Of a stretch of 30,202 bases of DNA, positions 23,756-30,202 are shown one piece after another. The stretch lies in assembly GCA_964371865.1 (NCBI GenBank), contig CAYJOR010000031.1, forward strand, positions 1-30,202, in the 5' to 3' direction. The notes below the pieces were generated by a model. That model was not told the DNA's origin. It did not search any database and saw only the letters and a program-made list of their open reading frames with translations. The position numbers and the translations under genes are program-made. Position 1 is the first letter of the stretch; the number at the start of each line of letters is the position of its first letter. This DNA comes from CAYJAZ01 sp964371865 (GTDB taxonomy: Bacteria; Desulfobacterota; Desulfovibrionia; Desulfovibrionales; Desulfovibrionaceae).

Positions 23756-24730
23756 ATGAATGTATATATGAAAAAAATGTTTCTTTCTTTACTATCTTTT
23801 GTATGTTTTTTAAGCTTATCTCAAACTTCTTATGCAGTAGTTAATCCTACGCCTGAGTTTTATGTAAATGATTATGCAAATATTCTTTCCGACAAAACAG
23901 AAAAATTTTTAATACAAAAATCGAAAAGCCTTGCTAGCGTTGACGGAACTCAGATCGTTGTAACAACAATTCCTAGTTTGAATGGAAAGCCCGTGGAAGA
24001 GTATGCAAACGAGCTTTTCAGAAAATTTGGTATTGGTGATAAAGAAAAAAATAATGGTCTTCTTTTGCTTCTTGCGTTTGAAGAGAGAAAATTCCGCGTA
24101 GAAGTTGGTTACGGCTTGGAGGGTATTCTGCCAGACGGTAAAACTGGGCAATTTCAAGATGATTATATAATCCCCTTGCTAAAAGCAGATAAGTGGGATG
24201 CCGGATTCATAAATGGTTACAATGCCTTTTACAAGGAAATTGTAGAAAAAAATAATCTTAACATCACATATATAGAGCCACAACAGCTTGTAAGTTCAAA
24301 GAAAAAAAATAATAAAGTCACTCTTGATTCATTATCCATACCACGCGTAATTGGAGTGTTAATTTTAATTATACTTGCTCTATTTGTAATTCCAAGATGT
24401 ATGTTTATAATTTCAAAAAACAAAACCTTAGCAGAAAAAGAATCAAGAAGTGAAGAAGAAATAAAAAAGTTAAATAAAACACCAAAACGGATACTTTATA
24501 TTTCTATAGCTCTCACAACTATAACTTTCCCATTTTTATTAATTGGCTTATTCATAGGATTTATTCTTACTCAGGTATATTTCCCATCTAAACCGTCTAA
24601 CCATTATAATAGTACTGCCAGCTCTTCCTATAGATCTTCCTATAGCAGTTCATCTAGTAGTAAATCTAGCAGAAGATCTTCAGGTGGTGGTGGGTCATCA
24701 GGTGGTGGTGGGTCATCAAGGGATTTTTAA
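23756..24730 (+). CDS. TPM-domain (YgcG-like) membrane protein
   Basis: A 324-residue protein from the ATG at 23756 (AGGGTG 6 bases upstream; GTG at 23747 overlaps that ribosome site). A signal peptide ends near TSYA, then a TPM domain at about 30-165: YVNDYANILS, TQIVVTTIPSLNGKPVEEYANELFRKFGIG, NGLLLLLAFEERKFRVEVGYGLEGILPDG. These are the diagnostic YgcG motifs. Two membrane segments follow (about 200-217 and 248-275), and the tail is a low-complexity Ser/Arg/Gly stretch with a duplicated GGGGSS and final RDF, as usual for this family. Members sit in the envelope and are linked to membrane-protein quality control or phosphatase-like activity, without an agreed role. The gene is 21 bases after the K+ channel gene and probably cotranscribed. 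Confidence 0.85.
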   Translation: MNVYMKKMFLSLLSFVCFLSLSQTSYAVVNPTPEFYVNDYANILSDKTEKFLIQKSKSLASVDGTQIVVTTIPSLNGKPVEEYANELFRKFGIGDKEKNNGLLLLLAFEERKFRVEVGYGLEGILPDGKTGQFQDDYIIPLLKADKWDAGFINGYNAFYKEIVEKNNLNITYIEPQQLVSSKKKNNKVTLDSLSIPRVIGVLILIILALFVIPRCMFIISKNKTLAEKESRSEEEIKKLNKTPKRILYISIALTTITFPFLLIGLFIGFILTQVYFPSKPSNHYNSTASSSYRSSYSSSSSSKSSRRSSGGGGSSGGGGSSRDF

Positions 24731-24749
24731 TTTTTTTTCTGTGTTCTAG

Positions 24750-25032
24750 GGTGTATTTCTAAATTAAGAGATTTTATATTTTTGACAATGAAAAGTGATT
24801 TTTTATGAAAGGAATGTATCAAAAACATACATGTATTGTCCTTTAATATCAAGTCAAGTCACTTTGACGAAACCTTTTTTGATATATCCAATAGCTAAGA
24901 AACACAAACTAAAAACTATCTTGACAAGAAAAATTATCTACAATATCCTTTTACAGATAGATATGGTACGTTATTAAAGTAAAACATCGCTTTAACAACC
25001 TTCAAAAGAAAAAATTAATTTTTAAATATACT
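24750..25032 (+). repeat. MITE-like repeat upstream of cyuA, copy 1
   Basis: A 283-bp stretch starts with GGTGTATTTCTAAATTAA (24750-24767) and ends with a degenerate inverted copy (25015-25032, 14 of 18 positions). It shares with copy 2 the left 60 bases, a hairpin region with ATGTAT/ATACAT, and 31 identical bases (24841-24871). It has no protein-coding capacity that I can support. It fills the whole gap between the TPM gene and cyuA, and its right end includes TATACT, which could serve as a -10 for cyuA. Confidence 0.6.
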
Positions 25033-25060
25033 CTAAAATCTAAAAAACAGTGATAAGCCT

Positions 25061-26335
25061 ATGAAATACTATAATGAATATATAAAAATTTTGAAAGAAG
25101 AACTTGTTCCCGCTATGGGCTGCACAGAACCTATTGCAATTGCTTATGCTGCGGCAAAAGCTAAAGAAGTACTCGGCTGTATGCCAGAAAAAGTAGAAAT
25201 TGAATGCAGTGGAAATATTATAAAAAATGCCATGTGTGTAACCGTTCCAAACACAAACGGACTCAATGGAATTGCAGCTAGTGCTATTGCCGGCATTATA
25301 AGCGGTGATGCTTCAAAAGAACTTCAAGTAATCAGTACTGTTAAAGAGGATGATATATCTAAAATAGTTGAACTGCTTGAAGAAAATTATGCCGATGTAA
25401 AATTACTAGATAGTCATATTCAACTTCACATCGTCATAAAAGTATTTTCAGGAAGCGAATCTGTTTTTATTGAAGTAAAACATGCGCATACTAATATTGC
25501 AAGAATAACAAAAAATAATAAGGTCATTTTTCACGAAGACGATTCTGATACTAAATATCTTGGAGTCTTTACAGATAGAAGTATCTTATCCATTGAAGAA
25601 ATTTATGATTTTGCTAATAATGCGCCTATAGAAACTCTTAAAAGCATTTATGCTCCTGTTATCAAACAAAATATGATGATTGCAGAAGAAGGACTTAAGG
25701 GAATTTACGGTGTTGGAATAGGAAAGATACTCCTCGAATCTGACCCTAACAATACGCTCTATAACAAAATTAAAGCCTATGCAAGTGCTGCTTCCGAGGC
25801 AAGAATGTGTGGAAGTGATATTGCAGTAATAACCAATTCAGGCAGTGGAAATCAAGGAATAGCTTCATCAGTCCCTGTGATTGTGTATGCAAAAGAAAAA
25901 TCGCTATCTGATGAAAAACTTATCAGAGGCCTTGCCGTTTCAAGCTTAGTTACAATACATCAAAAAACTCCTATTGGTAGATTATCAGCTTTTTGTGGTG
26001 CGGTAAGTGCCTCTTGCGCAAGTGGTGCTGCTATCACATATCTAGCAGGCGGCAGTATAAAGCAAATAAAAATGACCATTACAAATACCTTGGCAAATAT
26101 ATCTGGTATCGTATGCGATGGAGCTAAAGCATCTTGTGGAGCAAAAATAGCATCAAGTTTAGACGGGGCTATTATGGCGCATCATATGGCAATGGCAAAC
26201 AAAGAGTATAAGTCTTATACTGGCATTCTAAAAGAAGATGTTGAGGATAATATTTCTGCTGTCGGTAGGCTTGCAAAATATGGAATGTATGAAACCGATA
26301 AAGAAATTTTAAAGATTATGCTCAATATCAAATAA
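25061..26335 (+). CDS. cyuA: L-cysteine desulfidase (UPF0597 / CyuA-YhaM family)
   Basis: A 424-residue cytoplasmic protein of the usual family length. It begins with the diagnostic ELVPAMGCTEPIAIAYAAA (C21), followed by CSGNIIKNAMCVTVPNT, GIGKILLES, TNSGSGNQGIASSVP, FCGAVSASCASGAA and IVCDGAKASCGAKIASSLDGA. The conserved cysteines are known to hold an oxygen-sensitive [4Fe-4S] cluster. The enzyme splits L-cysteine to pyruvate, ammonia and sulfide, and is used to degrade excess cysteine. Usual partners (a cysteine transporter or regulator) are not adjacent. The gene stands alone, with related repeat copies directly on both sides, which suggests that it, or its flanks, have been rearranged. 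The ribosome site is weak (AGTGATAAG before the ATG). Confidence 0.9.
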   Translation: MKYYNEYIKILKEELVPAMGCTEPIAIAYAAAKAKEVLGCMPEKVEIECSGNIIKNAMCVTVPNTNGLNGIAASAIAGIISGDASKELQVISTVKEDDISKIVELLEENYADVKLLDSHIQLHIVIKVFSGSESVFIEVKHAHTNIARITKNNKVIFHEDDSDTKYLGVFTDRSILSIEEIYDFANNAPIETLKSIYAPVIKQNMMIAEEGLKGIYGVGIGKILLESDPNNTLYNKIKAYASAASEARMCGSDIAVITNSGSGNQGIASSVPVIVYAKEKSLSDEKLIRGLAVSSLVTIHQKTPIGRLSAFCGAVSASCASGAAITYLAGGSIKQIKMTITNTLANISGIVCDGAKASCGAKIASSLDGAIMAHHMAMANKEYKSYTGILKEDVEDNISAVGRLAKYGMYETDKEILKIMLNIK

Positions 26336-26350
26336 AAATTGATGTATTTG

Positions 26351-26576
26351 GGTGTGTTTCTAAATTAAGAAATTTTGTATTTTTGACAAGAAAAAATGAT
26401 TTTTATGAAAGAAGTGTATCAAAACATACATGATTTGCCCTTTAATATCAAGTCAAGTCACTTTGACGAAGCCGTTTATTGATAAGCTTGATAGCTAAAC
26501 ACTGTTTTTTATCTAAAGAAATCATCTAAATCTGTATAACTATCAAAAATCAAAAGAATTAATTTAGAAACATACC
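26351..26576 (+). repeat. MITE-like repeat downstream of cyuA, copy 2
   Basis: A 226-bp element bounded by 18-bp terminal inverted repeats that match at 17 positions: GGTGTGTTTCTAAATTAA (26351-26368) and TTAATTTAGAAACATACC (26559-26576). Internally it shares 31 identical bases (26440-26470) and most of its left part with copy 1, in the same orientation. No target-site duplication is obvious. It ends 19 bases before the next ATG. Confidence 0.65.
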
Positions 26577-26595
26577 TTAGTAAGTTAGGAGAAAT

Positions 26596-27744
26596 ATGAT
26601 GGATTATAGAATACTTGGTAGAACAGCAATAAAGGCTTCTGAAATAGGTCTTGGTGGCGAATGGTTCAACGGAAAAACCCCTGAAGAAGCAAAAGCCATT
26701 ATAGACAAAGCTGTAGAAGTTGGTATAAACTATATCGACGTTTTTATGCCACAAGCACCTACAAGAGATATTATAGGCAATGCACTTAAAGGCAGACGTG
26801 AAAAATTTATTATACAAGGACATTTATGTACTGTTTTTGAAGATGAACAATACGAAAGAACTCGTGACATTGAAAAAACAAAAGCATCATTTGAAGATTT
26901 ACTCACAAGACTTGATACAAATTACATAGATGTTGGCATGATACACTACGTAGACAGTGAAGAAGATTACAGCTCCGTTTTTGATACCGAAATCATTGAA
27001 TATGCAAAAGAATTAAAAGAAAAAGGTATAGTTAAACATCTTGGTCTTAGCTCTCACAACCCTAAAATTGCTTTGAAAGCAGTAGAAACAGGATTGATTG
27101 ATGTACTCCTGTTTAGCATAAACCCCGCGTATGATTTGGAACATTCTGATACCGATATCTTCAGCCTAATGGATTATAAAGGACTTGGCGAAAGCGCCTG
27201 GACAGTTGATACCGCAAGACAAGAACTTTACACTGCTTGTGAAAATTTAGGAGTTGCTATCACTGTTATGAAAGCTCTTGGAGCCGGTAGCTTACTCAGT
27301 GAAGCAAGCTCACCCTTTGGTATTGCGATGACAGTACCACAATGTATTCAATACTGTCTCGATCGAAGCGGAGTAAAAGTGGTTCTTATTGGCTGTAATA
27401 ATGCTGAACAAGTAGTTGAAGCTGCACGCATTTATGAAATATCACCTAAAAAACGTGAATATTCTCACATTTTCACAACTGGTAAAAGTATTGTTATGAC
27501 CGGTAGATGTATGTATTGTAATCACTGCCAACCTTGCCCTTCACAAATTGATATTGCAGCTGTAACAAAATACTTAGATTTAGCTTTACAACAAGAAACT
27601 ACCCCAGATAGCGTGCATAACCATTATCTATCACTTAAAACAAATGCAAATGATTGTATTATGTGTGGAAAGTGTGAACCTAACTGTCCATTTGGTGTAA
27701 AAGTACGTAAAAACATGGTAAAAGCAAGAGAAATTTTTAAATAA
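26596..27744 (+). CDS. Aldo/keto reductase-like protein with two ferredoxin-type [4Fe-4S] motifs
   Basis: A 382-residue soluble protein. Residues 1-290 follow the AKR TIM barrel (MDYRILGRTAIKASEIGLGG, GINYIDV, LLTRLDTNYIDVGMIHYV, KGIVKHLGLSSHNP). Residues 305-364 hold two clusters: C305-xx-C308-xx-C311-xx-C314 and C354-xx-C357-xx-C360-xxx-C364-P. The catalytic tetrad is incomplete: D48 and H117 are present, but the Tyr is replaced in the segment MPQAPTRD and the Lys by Q74/G75 in FIIQGH. The protein therefore probably does not do standard NADPH carbonyl reduction and may pass electrons from a reduced carrier. AGGAG precedes ATG/ATG (26596 or 26599); the second is slightly better spaced. It is a single gene with its own terminator. 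Substrate is unknown. Confidence 0.8.
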   Translation: MMDYRILGRTAIKASEIGLGGEWFNGKTPEEAKAIIDKAVEVGINYIDVFMPQAPTRDIIGNALKGRREKFIIQGHLCTVFEDEQYERTRDIEKTKASFEDLLTRLDTNYIDVGMIHYVDSEEDYSSVFDTEIIEYAKELKEKGIVKHLGLSSHNPKIALKAVETGLIDVLLFSINPAYDLEHSDTDIFSLMDYKGLGESAWTVDTARQELYTACENLGVAITVMKALGAGSLLSEASSPFGIAMTVPQCIQYCLDRSGVKVVLIGCNNAEQVVEAARIYEISPKKREYSHIFTTGKSIVMTGRCMYCNHCQPCPSQIDIAAVTKYLDLALQQETTPDSVHNHYLSLKTNANDCIMCGKCEPNCPFGVKVRKNMVKAREIFK

Positions 27745-27766
27745 GAAAACTCTATAGAAAAGCATA

Positions 27767-27794
27767 AAAACGTCAAAACTTGACGTTTTTTTTT
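27767..27794 (+). terminator. Rho-independent terminator after the Fe-S AKR-like gene
   Basis: AAAACGTCAA (27767-27776) and TTGACGTTTT (27780-27789) form a 10-bp stem with a 3-base loop, followed by T to 27794. Confidence 0.8.
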
Positions 27795-27867
27795 CAAATC
27801 TAACATATTGTTTTCAGTGTACTTTTTAGAGAAAAAAAATAAAATCATTTTATGTTTATACAAGTTC

Positions 27868-27896
27868 TTGACGGCATCACAAAAATAATATATATT
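27868..27896 (+). promoter_or_regulatory. Sigma-70 promoter of the GGDEF gene
   Basis: TTGACG (27868-27873) and TATATT (27891-27896) with a 17-base spacer; the start would be near 27903, about 48 bases before the ATG. Confidence 0.6.
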
Positions 27897-27950
27897 TATT
27901 AATAATTTTTTCATACCGAAAACATAAAAGAAGACAAGGAAAAACTTTTT

Positions 27951-29270
27951 ATGAAAAACTTCACAACTTGGCTGAATAACACGTCAATTCAAAAGAAATT
28001 TTTTCCTCTCCAATTTGTTATTATTTTAAGCGTTGTCTTAATAAGTGCTTTCTCTTTCTTCTCAGTTTCTATAGTAAATATCTCCTCTGAAAAAATCATC
28101 GATCAAAATGTTAGACATAAAGAACAACTAAGTGCTATTATAAGAAATATGTACGTTTGCCGTGTTCTAGGGCGTGATATTTTACTTCAAGAAGATAAAA
28201 CTATAAGAAAAACACTTTATGATAATTATATCATTGCTTTTGACAATCTTGACTCTAAAATGGATAGCTTTTCACAATTAATAAAAGGTTCTCAGCGTGA
28301 AGACTTTGAACGTATCATCAAAGAAAAAAACATCTACAAAGATAGTATGATTTTATCCGCTGATATTTGGATGGCTAACGGAAGTTATGCAGATGCTCTA
28401 CATGCTCTTCAAGTAGTTACACCAATAGCTAACGAATTTTTCGGAAGTATTGATGATTTTTCCAATGAAGAGGAAAGATTACTCAATGTTGCACTAGAAA
28501 ATAATGACAATCTTGTTTATAAGATTTTAGTCTCAGGCGTGATTATAAATATTTTACTCATAACGTTTGTAGTTTTATTTATTAGATTTTTCTCAAAACA
28601 AATGAGCACAAGCTTAGTAAAATTAGAAAAGTCAATGTCTGCAATTGCAGAAACTGGCAATATGAAAATTGAAATTCCAAGCGAGCTATATTCAAAAGAT
28701 GAAGTTGGTCTTATTGCAAATGTTGCCAATAAAATGAAGATTATGTTACTTGAGTATTCCTTCACGGACACACTGACAGGTGGATTAAATACAAAAGCTT
28801 ATCATGAAGAATTAAATGACTTATTTGTAGAAGAAATTAATAATAAAGATTTTTGGTGTATCATTTCCGATATGAATAACTTAAAACTTCTCAATGATGA
28901 ATTTGGTCACTTAGAAGGTGACCATGCCATTAGAAACTCCTATCACACTCTAAACACTTACTTTGCTAAGTATGGAAAATCTTTCCGAGTGGGTGGTGAT
29001 GAATTTGTTTCTTTAGTTACGAACTGTTCTGAATCAGACATAAAAAAAACAATTTCCGATGTTACAAACCAAATTCACAAACTGAGTTCTAGTTCAGAAA
29101 GAAACTACTCTCTCGCCTTTGGCTTTGGTCATTTTACAGGAAAAACAAAAGATGACTTTAACGAATTCTTTAAAGTCGTAGATAAAAAAATGTATGACAA
29201 TAAACTCGCAAGTAAACAAGCAAGACTGAATGCCCGAGTTGTTTTACCACTAAAAAATAAAGAAAGCTAG
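27951..29270 (+). CDS. Membrane diguanylate cyclase (4-helix sensor, HAMP-like, GGDEF)
   Basis: A 439-residue inner-membrane protein: TM1 at about 20-43, a periplasmic mostly helical sensor region of about 145 residues (4HB_MCP-like, with RNMYVCRVLGRDILLQ), TM2 at about 190-212, a HAMP-like linker (SKDEVGLIANVANKMK) and a C-terminal GGDEF domain at about 268-425. The active-site motif is intact (R346-V-GGDEF, residues 348-352), and FSDTLTGG-like and DMNNLKLLNDEFGHLEGD signatures are present, so it should make cyclic di-GMP. The RxxD inhibitory site five residues upstream is absent (AKYGKSF), so product feedback by the I-site is not expected. It has its own promoter and no partner genes. The ligand of the periplasmic part is unknown. 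Confidence 0.9.
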   Translation: MKNFTTWLNNTSIQKKFFPLQFVIILSVVLISAFSFFSVSIVNISSEKIIDQNVRHKEQLSAIIRNMYVCRVLGRDILLQEDKTIRKTLYDNYIIAFDNLDSKMDSFSQLIKGSQREDFERIIKEKNIYKDSMILSADIWMANGSYADALHALQVVTPIANEFFGSIDDFSNEEERLLNVALENNDNLVYKILVSGVIINILLITFVVLFIRFFSKQMSTSLVKLEKSMSAIAETGNMKIEIPSELYSKDEVGLIANVANKMKIMLLEYSFTDTLTGGLNTKAYHEELNDLFVEEINNKDFWCIISDMNNLKLLNDEFGHLEGDHAIRNSYHTLNTYFAKYGKSFRVGGDEFVSLVTNCSESDIKKTISDVTNQIHKLSSSSERNYSLAFGFGHFTGKTKDDFNEFFKVVDKKMYDNKLASKQARLNARVVLPLKNKES

Positions 29271-29813
29271 AATTAACCTTTATCCTTATAGATAGTTATA
29301 ACAAACAATTCATTGAAGATAGGAAAAAATATTTTTAAGGTTAAATTGTGGGTAGTAGGTTTATAGTTTCTCCCTCTCAAACTCTCCCTCTTCCTTGCAA
29401 AAAACTTTTTATTTCACCACATTCAGTTTTGTGGTTATGCAGAACTTGTGCAAGCGGTGGGATTTAAGAATTCTAGCATAGGTTTTCATCTTCTGATACT
29501 AAAAGAGAATTAGATTGACTTGCTTATGGGTGTTGAGTTTGTCTTCAGTGGAACTACAAAAAAATGAGAAATTTCCTACAATGATTTTCTACTCTTCATT
29601 CCTACTCTATTCTTTTTATTATTTTTTGTGCTTTGTCGTATTTCAAAAAAACGATACCTACACTAGAGTACGCTTTTTAGTAGTGAGAACAAAATTTTCC
29701 CATGAAGATTTCAAAACTTAGCATAATTTTTTATAGTAGTATTTAGAAAAGCAAGCTATAAAGTAGCATAAATTCTAGATTTAAAGTTTTTTTCTTTTTT
29801 TTAAAAATAAAGC
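29271..29813. other. Intergenic region between the GGDEF gene and tRNA-fMet
   Basis: No supportable gene in 543 bases. TTAACCTT (29273-29280) and AAGGTTAA (29337-29344) are complementary but far apart. A pyrimidine-rich stretch at 29369-29440 belongs to the REP-like family listed separately. The short open frame at 29515-29721 starts at a non-ATG codon without a ribosome site and is not accepted. Confidence 0.5.
29369..29440. repeat. REP-like pyrimidine-rich element, copy 4 (divergent)
   Basis: CTCTCCCTCTTCCTT (29386-29400) resembles CTCTCCCCCTTCCTT at 9708-9722, and a later CCACATTCAGTTTTGTGG hairpin follows. It is the least conserved member of the family. Confidence 0.3.
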
Positions 29814-29842
29814 TTGACATTTTACCATTTTCTTACTACTTT
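29814..29842 (+). promoter_or_regulatory. Promoter of tRNA-fMet
   Basis: TTGACA (29814-29819) and TACTTT (29837-29842) are 17 bases apart. The start would fall at or next to the mature 5' end at 29848, so the 5' leader is very short or absent. Confidence 0.6.
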
Positions 29843-29847
29843 CTTTT

Positions 29848-29924
<77 letters not shown>

Positions 29925-29937
29925 AGAAGAATCAATA

Positions 29938-29967
29938 GGTTACGATGAAAATCGTAACCTTTTTTTG
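29938..29967 (+). terminator. Rho-independent terminator after tRNA-fMet
   Basis: GGTTACGAT (29938-29946) and ATCGTAACC (29951-29959) form a perfect 9-bp stem with a GAAA loop, followed by a T-run. Confidence 0.85.
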
Positions 29968-30086
29968 TATCCTTTTAAATCCTCCCACCACTCTTCCCAC
30001 CACTTTTTTGTGAACTAGAAAGAAAGAGCCGTCTGCAATAAGATCATCAGCTAGTTGTGCATAAAGTTTTGGCTCTTAACCAAAGA

Positions 30087-30202
30087 GGCTCTTAACCAAA
30101 GACAGGGGCAAGCCCATTTTTTCATGGACGAATAAAGCCCATTTTTTGGGCTCTTAACCAAAGACAGGGGCAACCGCATTTTTCTCTGGGCAAATAAAGT
30201 CC
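30087..30202. repeat. Tandem repeat of about 62 bp at the right edge
   Basis: Two 54-base units (30087-30140 and 30149-30202) share GGCTCTTAACCAAAGACAGGGGCAA at their start and AATAAAG near the end, separated by 8 bases. A truncated unit start (GGCTCTTAACCAAAG) lies at 30071-30085. The array may continue beyond the window. Confidence 0.6.

Noticed and set aside
24683..24720. Short tandem repeat at the end of the TPM gene as a separate element
   Set aside because: It encodes the duplicated GGGGSS tail that is normal for this protein family.
24795..24977. 60-residue open frame inside repeat copy 1
   Set aside because: It lies within the MITE-like repeat, is not preserved in copy 2, and has no ribosome site.
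29515..29721. 68-residue open frame before the tRNA
   Set aside because: Non-ATG start, no ribosome site, and a hydrophobic AT-driven composition without any recognisable motif.
29944..30082. Minus-strand frame reading through KKVVGRVVGG near the tRNA
   Set aside because: It overlaps the tRNA terminator, lacks a start codon with a ribosome site, and only about 45 residues are open.
30087..30202. CRISPR array
   Set aside because: Units are 54-62 bp with contiguous similarity and no unique spacers between short identical repeats.

Overview
The window is AT-rich DNA from a Gram-negative bacterium. This follows from an N-terminal autotransporter fragment with an extended signal peptide, a TonB-dependent outer-membrane receptor and a lipoprotein. 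Oxygen-sensitive Fe-S enzymes (a cysteine desulfidase and a ferredoxin-type aldo/keto reductase) and many organic-anion or Na+-coupled carriers suggest an anaerobic, probably host-associated lifestyle. I cannot fix the taxon. A low-GC member of the Desulfovibrionales or another gut proteobacterial lineage is only a guess.

Layout. 1-4342 (minus) is a very large autotransporter cut by the left edge, with chlamydial-Pmp-like IYN repeats near its N terminus. 4343-5690 holds its promoter, a decayed MFS transporter remnant and AT-rich spacer. 5703-10927 (plus) is a catabolic-looking locus: two different two-domain SnoaL/NTF2-like proteins, an SSS-family Na+/solute symporter and a LacI-family regulator, with a perfect 14-bp palindrome ahead of the first gene. 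10998-13052 (minus) is a TonB-dependent receptor. 13394-16322 carries an aspartate/glutamate-type racemase, a lipoprotein, a small secreted SH3-like protein and an ACR3/BASS-type carrier. 16795-20907 is a second metabolic locus: an SLC13-like carrier, an amidohydrolase-2-fold protein that has lost most canonical metal ligands, and a second SLC13-like permease. 21205-24730 holds a Crp/Fnr-family regulator, a two-RCK K+ channel protein and a TPM-domain membrane protein. 25061-26335 is L-cysteine desulfidase, bracketed by two copies of a 226-283 bp repeat with terminal inverted repeats. Then come an Fe-S aldo/keto reductase-like protein, a membrane GGDEF protein, a tRNA-fMet with promoter and terminator, and a short tandem repeat at the right edge.

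How it fits together. The two metabolic loci each pair soluble putative enzymes of unknown substrate with carriers, so both look like import-and-convert units for small organic molecules. Several promoters carry TGTnn-N6-nnACA palindromes of the Crp/Fnr type. At the autotransporter, the lipoprotein and the second SLC13 gene they lie about 41-43 bp upstream of the inferred transcription start, the position of a class II activator. The Crp/Fnr regulator encoded here is a candidate for binding them and has such a site in its own promoter. No CRISPR array, rRNA, intact transposase or recognisable phage gene was seen.
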